From: Streptomyces zhihengii
Lineage (GTDB): Bacteria; Actinomycetota; Actinomycetes; Streptomycetales; Streptomycetaceae
Direction: 5' to 3'
Assembly (NCBI RefSeq): GCF_016919245.1
Contig: NZ_JAFEJA010000001.1
Span: 4,727,501 to 4,791,500 of the forward strand
Length of the DNA: 64,000 bases
This document shows, piece after piece, positions 33,166-40,589 of the stretch. The notes under the pieces were generated by a model. The model was not told the origin of the DNA. It worked only from the letters and a program-made list of their open reading frames with translations, and ran no database searches. Position numbers and translations under genes: made by a program. The first letter of the stretch is position 1, and the number at the start of each line of letters is the position of its first letter.

Positions 33166-35310
33166 ATGTCGCGCGCCCGCGTCCGCACCAACCGGTTCCG
33201 GCTGACCGCAGCCGTCACCGTCGCTCTGGCCGCCACGGCCGCCGGCACACTCGCCACCCCCACGGCCTCCGCCGCCTCCGCCACGCCCGCCACCGCCGCG
33301 GCCTCCGCCGCTCCCGCCGCGGTGCGGGACGTCGCACCGTTCCCGGCGGGCGGCACGCTCCTCAGCGCCGGGCCGACCGGCTTCCTCGCGAAGGCGGGCA
33401 CCACCGCGACGCCGTACTTCTGGACCGGGTACGACGGCACGGTCACCCCGCTGCCCGGCTCCCGCTACTACGGCGCCGCCGGCACCGACACGATCGTGCG
33501 GGCCGAGGAGAACGGCACGTACACCCTGTACGACATGGGCACCGGCGCCGAACCGGTCGTCATCACGACCCCCGGCACGCTCGCGGGCGTCGTGGGCTCG
33601 ACGCTGGTGACGACGGACGGCGACGGGATCCATCTGGTGCACAGGGCGGGGGACGAGATCGTCTGCCGCGCGGTGACCGGCCTCCCCGGCCCCTCACGGG
33701 TCGAGACCTTCGGAGAGGGCACGTTCACTGCGGTGACCGGTGGCGGGGCGCTCCTGTCCCTGGTGGACGTCGCCACCGCCTCGGCGGTCGCGACCGTCGA
33801 GTCCGACAACAGCGTGCTGGGGTTCGAGGCCGTGGCCGGGTCGCCGACACATCTGACCTGGTACGACTACACGCCCGCGGACGACGGCGGGCACTTCCAC
33901 GTGCTCGACCGCACCACGGGCACGTCCCGGATCCTGCCCGAGGGCGTCGGCGGTCGCCCACCGGCCCTGTCGAAGGACTGGCTGGCGCTCCTGAACACCA
34001 GCAGGGCCTCCGGACGGCCACTCCTCCTCCACTCCCTGAAGGACGGCCGGAACCTGCGCGTCCTCGACCGCGCGGACGAGGTGAAGGTCGCTGCCGACGG
34101 AACCTTCCTCGTGCGGGGCAACCTCGCGCGCCAGGACGGGATCTACCGTGTCTCCGTCGGCGATGACGGAGCGCCCCGAGCCGAGCTCGTGGCGGACGGC
34201 GGACGCCTCGCGGACCTCACCGTGACGCGCCAGGCGGTGCCGTCCGTCCTCGACTTCGACGAGGAGGACGACTGGGCGACCGTCGTCTTCGGCTTCAACC
34301 ACTCCGTGTCGATCACGTTCACGCTGACGCACACCGCCACCGGCCGGCAGCGGACCTTCGGGTACTCCACCGGTTCGCAGCCCGAGTACCGCTTCACCCT
34401 GAACAGCGACGGCGGCTGGTGGGACCCGGCGGACTACAGCGGGGCGTACACCTGGACGATGACGGCCAAGGAGACGGAGAACGTCGGGCCGGGCGTCGAG
34501 CGGACGGGCAGCCTCGTGCTGAAGCGTCCCTTCCTACCGCGCGACTACGACGCCAACGGGTCCCCGGACGTGCTCGTCCGCGACAGCGCGGGCGGGCTGG
34601 CCGCGTACGACACCAAGGAACTGCGCCACATGCTGGCGGGCGACGAGCTGGCCCCGACCACCCTGGGCACCGGCTGGAACACGTACACGCTGATGGCCGC
34701 CCCGGGCGACCTCGGCGGCTCCGCGGCGGACGACGTCGTCGGCCGCGACCGCGACGGCGTCCTCTGGCTTCACCGGGGCGAGGGGCAGACGCTGCTCCCG
34801 CGCACCAAGGTCGGCGGCGGCTGGCAGGTCTACAACAAGATCACCGCCGGCTCCGACCTGAACGGCGACGGCCGGGGCGACCTCCTCGCCACCGACACCT
34901 CCGGCGTCCTGTGGTTCTACGCCGCCACCGGTGACGCCGACGCCCCCTTCAAGCCCCGCAAGAAGGTCGGCGGCGGCTGGGGCGTCTACAACCTCCTCAC
35001 CGCCCCGGGCAACATCGCCGGCGCCACCGGCGGCGACCTCCTGGCCCGCGACACCTCCGGCACCCTGTGGATGTACCTCGGCAAGGGCGACGGCACCTTC
35101 ACCGCCCGCCGCCGGGTCGGCGGCGGCTGGCAGCAGTTCAGCCACCTCACCGCCTTCGGCGACAAGAACGGGGACGGCCGCCGCGACCTCCACGCGATCG
35201 GCCCCTCCGGCTCCCGCTCCTACCACGCCACCGGCTCCGTGGACCGCCCCTTCGGCACCCCGGAAACGCTTCACCTGCGGTCCGACACCACGTTCAAGAC
35301 CGTCTTCTGA
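33166..35310 (+). CDS. Secreted FG-GAP/VCBS repeat protein
   Basis: The 714-residue product has a Sec signal peptide (RFRLTAAVTVALAATAAGTLA, cleavage near ASA about 35). A beta-propeller-like central part follows. The C-terminal part from about residue 465 has four FG-GAP/VCBS units, each with an Asp-rich calcium loop (DYDANGSPD, DLNGDGRGD, DKNGDGRRD) and the spacer KVGGGWxVYN or RVGGGWQQFS. Such proteins are common, abundant exoproteins in streptomycetes; their role is uncertain (adhesion, carbohydrate binding or enzyme scaffolds). The ATG at 33166 follows AGGAGG. Confidence 0.85.
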   Translation: MSRARVRTNRFRLTAAVTVALAATAAGTLATPTASAASATPATAAASAAPAAVRDVAPFPAGGTLLSAGPTGFLAKAGTTATPYFWTGYDGTVTPLPGSRYYGAAGTDTIVRAEENGTYTLYDMGTGAEPVVITTPGTLAGVVGSTLVTTDGDGIHLVHRAGDEIVCRAVTGLPGPSRVETFGEGTFTAVTGGGALLSLVDVATASAVATVESDNSVLGFEAVAGSPTHLTWYDYTPADDGGHFHVLDRTTGTSRILPEGVGGRPPALSKDWLALLNTSRASGRPLLLHSLKDGRNLRVLDRADEVKVAADGTFLVRGNLARQDGIYRVSVGDDGAPRAELVADGGRLADLTVTRQAVPSVLDFDEEDDWATVVFGFNHSVSITFTLTHTATGRQRTFGYSTGSQPEYRFTLNSDGGWWDPADYSGAYTWTMTAKETENVGPGVERTGSLVLKRPFLPRDYDANGSPDVLVRDSAGGLAAYDTKELRHMLAGDELAPTTLGTGWNTYTLMAAPGDLGGSAADDVVGRDRDGVLWLHRGEGQTLLPRTKVGGGWQVYNKITAGSDLNGDGRGDLLATDTSGVLWFYAATGDADAPFKPRKKVGGGWGVYNLLTAPGNIAGATGGDLLARDTSGTLWMYLGKGDGTFTARRRVGGGWQQFSHLTAFGDKNGDGRRDLHAIGPSGSRSYHATGSVDRPFGTPETLHLRSDTTFKTVF

Positions 35311-35323
35311 CCCCTGCACCCCC

Positions 35324-35352
35324 CAGGCCCCGGACCACCGGTCCGGGGCCTG
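35324..35352 (+). terminator. Hairpin terminator after the FG-GAP gene
   Basis: A perfect 13-bp stem (35324-35336 with 35340-35352) with loop ACC lies 14 bp behind the stop codon. Confidence 0.85.
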
Positions 35353-35357
35353 CCCGG

Positions 35358-35410
35358 CAGGCCTCCAGTTCCACCCCGGCCAGCAGGCCCTCCAGTTCCA
35401 CCCCGGCCGT
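35358..35410. repeat. 26/27-bp tandem repeat, two copies
   Basis: Copies at 35358-35383 and 35384-35410 share TCCAGTTCCACCCCGGCC. They lie between the terminator and the end of the leftward gene. Confidence 0.75.
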
Positions 35411-35952
35411 CAGGCCCCGCGCCTGCACCGCTCCAGCGCCTCCCCGACGTCCGCGCCGTCCTCGACGAGGAGTTCGCCCGCCGCCACAAGACTCCGCCAG
35501 AACACGGCAGCGTCACCCCCGGACCGCGGCCCGACCGCGGCGAGCCCGACGAACGCCTTGTCGAGCCACCCCGCCTTCAGCGCCCGGATCACCCCGACCG
35601 CCCGGCCACTGGCGATGCCTCCGGAAGCCCGCATGGCGGCCTCCATCCACCGCCGCGCCTCCGCACCCCGCGCGCTCACCGCCCGGGGCACGTCGAACGC
35701 ACCGTGCGCCTCGAGCAACTCCCCCGCGAACCGCTCCTCGCCCGCCTCCAGATCCTCCACCCCGCCGAACCACCACGGCTCCCCCGCCTCCGCCCGCGAC
35801 ATCCCGAGCGCCTCCCGAACGGCCACCAGCGCACCCCGCGCCCCGGCGGCCGGCACCAGCCCGACGAACGCGTCAACGGGCGAGCCCCGCCGCAGCATGT
35901 CGCGCGCGGCGCGCACGAGCGCGTCCACCTCACCGGCATCCGATGCGGTCAC
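35410..35952 (-). CDS. Hypothetical protein, last host gene before the prophage
   Basis: This 180-residue protein is acidic, Ala-rich and probably all helical, with no signal peptide or membrane segment. No family is recognised. Codon use is typical for the host. It lies 25 bp from the tRNA terminator hairpin, so it is the gene that flanked the tRNA before phage insertion. Confidence 0.6.
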   Translation of the reverse strand: MTASDAGEVDALVRAARDMLRRGSPVDAFVGLVPAAGARGALVAVREALGMSRAEAGEPWWFGGVEDLEAGEERFAGELLEAHGAFDVPRAVSARGAEARRWMEAAMRASGGIASGRAVGVIRALKAGWLDKAFVGLAAVGPRSGGDAAVFWRSLVAAGELLVEDGADVGEALERCRRGA

Positions 35953-35976
35953 GAACGCCCCCTTCCCTGAACGCGA

Positions 35977-36008
35977 AAGGGCATCCAGCGAGATCGCTGG
36001 ATGCCCTT
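35977..36008 (-). terminator. Terminator of the tRNA-Arg transcription unit
   Basis: A 15-bp perfect stem (35977-35991 with 35994-36008) lies just beyond the tRNA 3' end. On the minus strand it is followed by TTT. Phage insertion has separated it from the tRNA promoter and 5' half. Confidence 0.8.
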
Positions 36009-36016
36009 CCCTCGTG

Positions 36017-36063
36017 TGCCCCCGGCAGGATTCGAACCTGCGACACCCGCTTTAGGAGAGCGG
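36017..36063 (-). other. Phage attachment site: 3' fragment of tRNA-Arg (CCU)
   Basis: Read on the minus strand, this is the anticodon arm with anticodon CCT (CTCCTAAAG), variable region, T arm (GGTTCGAATCC) and 3' acceptor strand (CGGGGGCA) of tRNA-Arg. The 5' half (acceptor 5' strand and D arm) is absent: identity stops at about 36063, inside the anticodon stem. This is the duplicated core left by site-specific integration. The complete, restored tRNA should stand at the other end of the element, beyond the window. Confidence 0.88.
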
Positions 36064-36066
36064 CTC

Positions 36067-37446
36067 TCATGCCACCCTGCCACCGTCTCTGACCTGGGGT
36101 GCAGGCCTCAGCCCGGGGGCCTCAGTGATCTTTTGGGAGGATTTTAGGAGGACGGAGCGGGACCACAGCGTCGGGAGCCCGACGTTGCGCATCGCCCGCT
36201 GCCAGACCCCCTCCAGGCCGTCGAGCCGATGCTGCCGCATCTCCGGCGTCACATGCTGGTACACCCTCTTGATGCCAGGGCGCCGGTGCCCCATCGCCTC
36301 GAACGCGAGCGGCTCGGCAACGTCGATCTCCGCCTGCAGGGTGTCGTGCAGGTGGCGCAGCGCGCGCATGTCGACGCCCGGGCAGATCGGTTCCCACGCC
36401 TCCCGGTGTGAGACGCCCTGGCGCCTCTCCCGCTCATCCCGCCCATCGGCCGCCGGCCTGAGTGTGCGACCCCAGTTCCCGCGGCGCCAGGGCTTGCCCG
36501 AGGGCGTGCAGAACGTCCGCTCGTGCGGCCAGTCCCACAGATGGCGTTCCAGCAGGCGCGCCAGCGACAGCGGCACATCAACGTCCCTTGTTTCGCCGTC
36601 CGTCTTCGTCGGCTCGAGGCCGATGAACGTCCCCAGCTTCCGGCCCTCGTCGTCGCGCTGCTCGTACTCCGCGATTTCCTCCACGACCGAGATCATCGGG
36701 CACTCGAAGACGCCGGCGCCCCACGGCTGCCGCCGGCGCCGCAACGCGTTGTCCCGATGCAGCCCGAGGCTCTCGCCCCACCGCAGCCCGGTGAAGGCGA
36801 CGGTCAGGACGTGAGCGCCGTTCGCCGGGCCGAGGCGCTCGGCGAGCAGGAAGACGTCCTCGGGACGCACCCCGTCGCCCGTCCACACCGACTGCTTGCG
36901 CCGCGCCCGGGCCGCCTTGTTCCCGGCCCTGGTGCCCGGCGCCGGCACCAGCTCGACGGCCGGCTTCGTCCGCCGGCGCCCATAGATGGGGTTCACGTCG
37001 ACCTTCTTGGAGTCGACCGCGGCCGTGATGATGGTCGACAGCAGGGACACGATGTGGCCACGGGTGACGTCGTCGCACGGGAGCTTCAGCTGCCAGGTGT
37101 CCACGTCGTACCACGTGATCGCCCGCATGTCCGTCGACTCCCAGCGGGGGAGCAGGTAGCTCTCGAGGTAGTCCCACCGCCGGCTGTTCGTCCTGCCGCG
37201 CTTCTGCCGGTCCTTCATGTACTGCCGGGCAAAGGTGCCGAACGCGGCCGCCTCCGTGGGGCGCATCTGTCTCTGCCCTGCCTTGAGTAGGGCCTCCTGC
37301 TTCCGCCCGTACTCCAGCGCCGTCTTCTTCGTCGGGAAGCCTGACTCGGAGTCGGGCCTCCCCTGCGCGTTGGTGAAGCGCACCCGCCAGGAGACTTCCC
37401 CCTTGCGACCCTTCGCCGTACTCACACGCTTCTCTGCCCAGGCCAT
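36067..37446 (-). CDS. int: Tyrosine-recombinase phage integrase
   Basis: The 459-residue protein has an N-terminal arm-binding domain (EVSWRVRFTNAQGRPDSESGF), a SAM-like core-binding domain (about 70-170) and a catalytic domain. Catalytic residues visible are Arg in AFTGLRWGESL, the second Arg/His box in MRALRHLHDTL, and GHRRPGIKRVYQHVT with the His/Arg and the nucleophile Tyr. It should cut the attachment site in tRNA-Arg that lies immediately beyond its stop codon, only 3 bp from the end of the repeat. Two small genes precede it with identical 19-bp gaps. Confidence 0.93.
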   Translation of the reverse strand: MAWAEKRVSTAKGRKGEVSWRVRFTNAQGRPDSESGFPTKKTALEYGRKQEALLKAGQRQMRPTEAAAFGTFARQYMKDRQKRGRTNSRRWDYLESYLLPRWESTDMRAITWYDVDTWQLKLPCDDVTRGHIVSLLSTIITAAVDSKKVDVNPIYGRRRTKPAVELVPAPGTRAGNKAARARRKQSVWTGDGVRPEDVFLLAERLGPANGAHVLTVAFTGLRWGESLGLHRDNALRRRRQPWGAGVFECPMISVVEEIAEYEQRDDEGRKLGTFIGLEPTKTDGETRDVDVPLSLARLLERHLWDWPHERTFCTPSGKPWRRGNWGRTLRPAADGRDERERRQGVSHREAWEPICPGVDMRALRHLHDTLQAEIDVAEPLAFEAMGHRRPGIKRVYQHVTPEMRQHRLDGLEGVWQRAMRNVGLPTLWSRSVLLKSSQKITEAPGLRPAPQVRDGGRVA

Positions 37447-37693
37447 GCCTCCGCCCCTTCCGCGATCAGGGGTGCCAACGGACCGAGGCGTCCGCCGGCC
37501 CCGGACTCAGAGCGTCTTCCTCCTGCGCGTACTCCCGGGCCTCCTCCGCCGTGAGGAAGCCCGCCTCGGAGTCCATCGACCCATCCGGATTGGTGAAGCG
37601 CACCCGCCAGGACACCTCGCCTGAACGGCTCACACGCTTCTCTCTTCTAGCCATGGCTCCGCCCCTTCCACTGTCAGGGGTGCCAGCGGACCG
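37443..37693. repeat. Two 43-bp direct repeats at gene junctions before the integrase
   Basis: 37443-37485 and 37651-37693 agree at 38 of 43 positions. Each spans the start codon of one leftward gene, the 19-bp gap and the last codons (VRWHP) of the gene before it. The pattern points to duplication of an integrase-proximal segment. Confidence 0.75.
37466..37654 (-). CDS. 62-residue protein resembling the integrase arm-binding domain
   Basis: The sequence MARREKRVSRSGEVSWRVRF continues as TNPDGSMDSEAGFLTAEEA and parallels the integrase N-terminus (MAWAEKRVSTAKGRKGEVSW, then RVRFTNAQGRPDSESGFPTKK). It is a stand-alone copy of the domain that binds arm-type DNA sites. It may compete with or assist integrase at the attachment site, act as a directionality factor, or be a remnant. 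It lies 19 bp upstream of int in the same operon. Confidence 0.7.
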   Translation of the reverse strand: MARREKRVSRSGEVSWRVRFTNPDGSMDSEAGFLTAEEAREYAQEEDALSPGPADASVRWHP

Positions 37694-37844
37694 TGATTTC
37701 CACCGGTCCCACCCCCGGGACCCTTCCGTCGAGGCACGTGAGCAGGTCCTCAACGATGTACAGCACCCACCCCGTCCCGCGTGGCCGCAGCCACGCGAGT
37801 GCACCGGCGGGCATTGACTTGACGCACACGATCTCTATCCGCAC
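37674..37844 (-). CDS. Small hypothetical protein upstream of the integrase
   Basis: The GTG at 37844 has GGGGAG five bases upstream and opens a 56-residue frame (VRIEIVCVKSMPAGALAWL and on). The C-terminus VRWHP is the same as in the next small gene, because both lie in the duplicated junction. No family is recognised; a host-type Pro-rich or DNA-binding role cannot be shown. Confidence 0.5.
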   Translation of the reverse strand: MRIEIVCVKSMPAGALAWLRPRGTGWVLYIVEDLLTCLDGRVPGVGPVEITVRWHP

Positions 37845-37958
37845 CGGTCTCCCCAGACGCTGGCTCCGAGCGGCGGCACCTCCAGTAACAGGAGAGCCAT
37901 GCAACCACACATACGGCGCATTTGGGAGAGAAGATGCTCACTTACTAAACATTCACGA

Positions 37959-38480
37959 TCACTCTCGGTGGTCGGTGTTCCGGAGCTCAGCCTCCGTCTG
38001 CTCCCACCGCAGCAGCGCCCGCCGCATCTGATCCGGCGTCAGCTCGCCGCGTCCGCGCACGATGACGACCATCTTCGCGTCGGAGTCCTCGTCATCGCCC
38101 GCCGGCAGATCGATGACCGCGGTATCGATCAGCGGCCCGTCCGCGAGAGCCGCCCTGATCCGCCACGGCAACTCGCTGACCAGCTCTGGAGCCACGCTGG
38201 CCACGCCAAGGCTCGGAGACTGAGAGTTGCCTGACTCCTCCGGCTCCGCCATCGTCGGCTCCCCACCAACGAGGACGGCCTCGGGTGAGTCGGCAGTCCA
38301 GCCCACCTCTGTGGCATACGCGCGGATCGTCGGGCTGATGCGCGAAACCTGGCCGCGCTCGATACGCAGCAGCGCTCCCCGGCCAACGCCGATAGCGGCG
38401 GCCACCGCCTGCTGCTCGAGTCCGCGAGCCTCGCGAGCGGCCTTGAGCCGTTGCCCTAGCCGCGCCCAGTCTCGATCCAT
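37959..38480 (-). CDS. XRE-family HTH protein, probable phage repressor
   Basis: The 173-residue product has an N-terminal helix-turn-helix (RLKAAREARGLEQQAVAAAIGVGRGALLRIERGQ). The C-terminal part (about 110-170) holds hydrophobic strands such as KMVVIVRGRGEL and may serve for dimerisation. It is placed between the integrase operon and a divergent Cro-like gene, as expected for a lysogeny repressor. No protease (LexA-like) motif is seen. The start could also be the ATG at 38489, nine bases upstream. Confidence 0.72.
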   Translation of the reverse strand: MDRDWARLGQRLKAAREARGLEQQAVAAAIGVGRGALLRIERGQVSRISPTIRAYATEVGWTADSPEAVLVGGEPTMAEPEESGNSQSPSLGVASVAPELVSELPWRIRAALADGPLIDTAVIDLPAGDDEDSDAKMVVIVRGRGELTPDQMRRALLRWEQTEAELRNTDHRE

Positions 38481-38637
38481 AACGCACATGATGCCGCATC
38501 CCATGCAACCGCGACAGCCAGGAATCGGCCGCACCGCTCTCCGAAACGGAGCATCGGGAGCACGCCGGGGCGTACGCACTAGCCGGGTCCCGGCCGTGCG
38601 CGACAGTGTCGATGCGCTCGATTACGACGCATAGCGC

Positions 38638-38668
38638 TTGCCAACGCTCCATTCGTGGGCTTCACTAT
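38638..38668 (+). promoter_or_regulatory. Candidate early promoter, leaderless
   Basis: TTGCCA (38638-38643) and CACTAT (38663-38668) are 19 bp apart. The GTG of the next gene starts six bases after the -10, and no ribosome site precedes it, so the mRNA would be leaderless. The surrounding divergent region (38,490-38,670) should hold the repressor operators, but no clear repeated operator was found. Confidence 0.4.
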
Positions 38669-38673
38669 GACGC

Positions 38674-39144
38674 GTGACACCGAATGGGATTGCAATACGG
38701 CGCATCAGGCAGGATCGAAAAATGAGCCTGCGTGCTCTGTCCCGGCTGGTTGGTCTCGATCGCGGCTACCTCTCCCGGCTGGAGAGAGGGCTCGTACACA
38801 GACCCGCTGACGACAAGCTCCGTGCGATCGCCGCCGCCCTCGAGGTGTCCACCACCGACATCACCGAGAGGAGAGACATCACCATGACGACAGCACTCCG
38901 GCCCATCCCGCCCGTCGACGACAGCGGCACCGACCCGGCTGAGCTCGTCCACTACACGCCGTACCAGGTCGCTGATCACGGCTGGCTGCCCATGGCCGGC
39001 CGCACGCTCCGCGACATGGCCGTCAAGCGCAGAGTCCCCCACAGCCAGGCCGGCGGCCGCATCACCTTCACCCTCGCGCACGTCCGGGAGATCGCCGCCT
39101 CGTATGAGGTGCGCCCGATCACCGAGACCAAGCACGGCGCCTGA
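38674..39144 (+). CDS. XRE helix-turn-helix fused to an excisionase-like DNA-binding domain
   Basis: The first 70 residues are a Cro-like XRE domain (KMSLRALSRLVGLDRGYLSRLERGL). After a linker, residues about 88-150 form a MerR/excisionase-type winged helix (YTPYQVADHGWLPMAGRTLRDMAVKRRVPHSQ). An internal ATG at 38884 has GGAGAG upstream and would give the excisionase-like part alone (86 residues). The gene diverges from the repressor, so it could both antagonise lysogeny and direct excision. Confidence 0.7.
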   Translation: MTPNGIAIRRIRQDRKMSLRALSRLVGLDRGYLSRLERGLVHRPADDKLRAIAAALEVSTTDITERRDITMTTALRPIPPVDDSGTDPAELVHYTPYQVADHGWLPMAGRTLRDMAVKRRVPHSQAGGRITFTLAHVREIAASYEVRPITETKHGA

Positions 39145-39229
39145 CAACACGAACGGGGCCGCCCGGACCCTGGCCGGTCCCTGGCGACCCCTCCGGCCCA
39201 CCTCATCACTCGAGAAACGAGGCTCACCG

Positions 39230-39670
39230 TTGAGCACACACACTAGCGACCCCGGCCGTACGGCCGCTCTCGCCATCGACGCGCTCGGCCGTATGCACCG
39301 CGACGCGGCCGCCATCAGCAGCGCCCTCACGCAGCTCCTCGCCGAGGCCGGCGACCTGCCCGCCCTGGTCAGCGTGCATACCGGACTCGGCGACGATCAC
39401 CGCGGCCCGCGCATCATGCTGCAGGCTCACGACGTCGACGGCGCCCGTGCCTGGGCCGCCTACCTGCAGATCACGCTGACCACCTCAGACCTCCCCTTCG
39501 TCGGTCGCGATGGTGGGACCAGAACCGTCAAGGGCTCCATCGAGCGTTACGAGCGTGACGGAGTCAGCATCTCCCTGGCCGGGGTCAGCCTCCTCTACAC
39601 CGCCTCCGAGTGGGCCGGGCTCATGGCCGAGACGCCGGCGGACGAGGCCGGGGCCGAGGTGACCGCGTGA
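39230..39670 (+). CDS. Hypothetical phage early protein
   Basis: This 146-residue protein starts from a TTG at 39230 behind ACGAGG. It is acidic and has no recognised domain; the central part (LVSVHTGLGDDHRGPRIML) looks globular alpha/beta. It is the first gene of a rightward operon whose members overlap by four bases, and its stop shares the A of the next ATG. Confidence 0.6.
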   Translation: MSTHTSDPGRTAALAIDALGRMHRDAAAISSALTQLLAEAGDLPALVSVHTGLGDDHRGPRIMLQAHDVDGARAWAAYLQITLTTSDLPFVGRDGGTRTVKGSIERYERDGVSISLAGVSLLYTASEWAGLMAETPADEAGAEVTA

Positions 39671-40059
39671 TGACGACTCCGACCCCTCCCACCGGCACGA
39701 TCACCGTGCAGACCAGCGACGTACGCCACACCCCGGACCCGCGTGACCGCATGATGCACGCCCTGGCCGCCGTCGAGGACGTCCTCAGCGCGCTGCAGGG
39801 CGGCACCCCGGGCCACATCCGGATCAGCACCGAGCGGGGCGGCACCTGCCACGTCGTGATGACGTGCTCCGGTGAGCTGGTCCGCGAGTTCGCCGCCCGG
39901 TTCCACGTCGAGCCGTGCCTGGTCTCCTGCCTGTTCGGCGAGGGGTCCCACTGGCTGGAGGCGAACGCCATCGTGCGGGGCGTCACGGTGAAGTGCGGCA
40001 CCCTCGCCAGCGACGAGACCGCCGGCGTCACCGGCCCGGCCGGGACGGGTGGTGCCTGA
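39670..40059 (+). CDS. Hypothetical phage early protein
   Basis: This 129-residue protein has a compact mixed fold with four Cys in the C-terminal half (CHVVMTCSGEL, CLVSCLFGEG). No family is recognised. Its start and stop overlap the neighbouring genes by one base each, so it is translated within the early operon. Confidence 0.6.
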   Translation: MTTPTPPTGTITVQTSDVRHTPDPRDRMMHALAAVEDVLSALQGGTPGHIRISTERGGTCHVVMTCSGELVREFAARFHVEPCLVSCLFGEGSHWLEANAIVRGVTVKCGTLASDETAGVTGPAGTGGA

Positions 40060-40589
40060 TGGGGGCCCACACCTACATGCTCGGCGCGGTCCCCGGTATC
40101 GACCCGGGCGTTGAGATCGACCTCACCCGCGTGCGGGAGGACAGCGTCGGGGCTCACTGGTTCTGGGACCGCACGTTCACCCCCGACGGCGTCCCCGTCA
40201 TGGAGCGCCTCGGCCGCCCGGAGGTCCCGGGCGGCGACACGCTGCTGCCGCTGGACCAACTCGTCACCCGGCGCGGCCCGCTCAGCGCCGTCCCCGCCGT
40301 AAGGCCCCCGGACATCGCGCTGGTCCACTCCGTCCTGGGCGCCCTGGCCGACGGCTCCGACGAGGTCCCGCCCCCGGTTCCGGTCCGGCCCGTGCTCCGC
40401 TCCCCGGCCTCGACCACCACCGCGGTGGCCACGCTGCCGGCCACCGACCCGGCGACCCTCGCGACCCGCAAGACCGTGCGGGCTCACGCCGCGGCGCGCC
40501 GGGCGCTCCCCGGCCGCGCCGCCCGCCCCCACCTGCGCGGGGGTGCCCGCTTGCGCGGTGGTTCCCGCCTGCTCGGGGGTGCGCGGTGA
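40059..40589 (+). CDS. Hypothetical phage early protein with basic tail
   Basis: This 176-residue protein has an N-terminal globular part and a Pro/Ala linker. The tail is very rich in Arg/Gly (RGGARLRGGSRLLGGAR) and could bind nucleic acid. No family is recognised. It overlaps the next start by four bases. Confidence 0.55.
   Translation: MGAHTYMLGAVPGIDPGVEIDLTRVREDSVGAHWFWDRTFTPDGVPVMERLGRPEVPGGDTLLPLDQLVTRRGPLSAVPAVRPPDIALVHSVLGALADGSDEVPPPVPVRPVLRSPASTTTAVATLPATDPATLATRKTVRAHAAARRALPGRAARPHLRGGARLRGGSRLLGGAR

Noticed and set aside
36017..36063. A complete tRNA-Arg gene at the prophage border
   Set aside because: The acceptor 5' strand and D arm are missing; identity to the tRNA stops in the anticodon stem, so it is only the attachment core.
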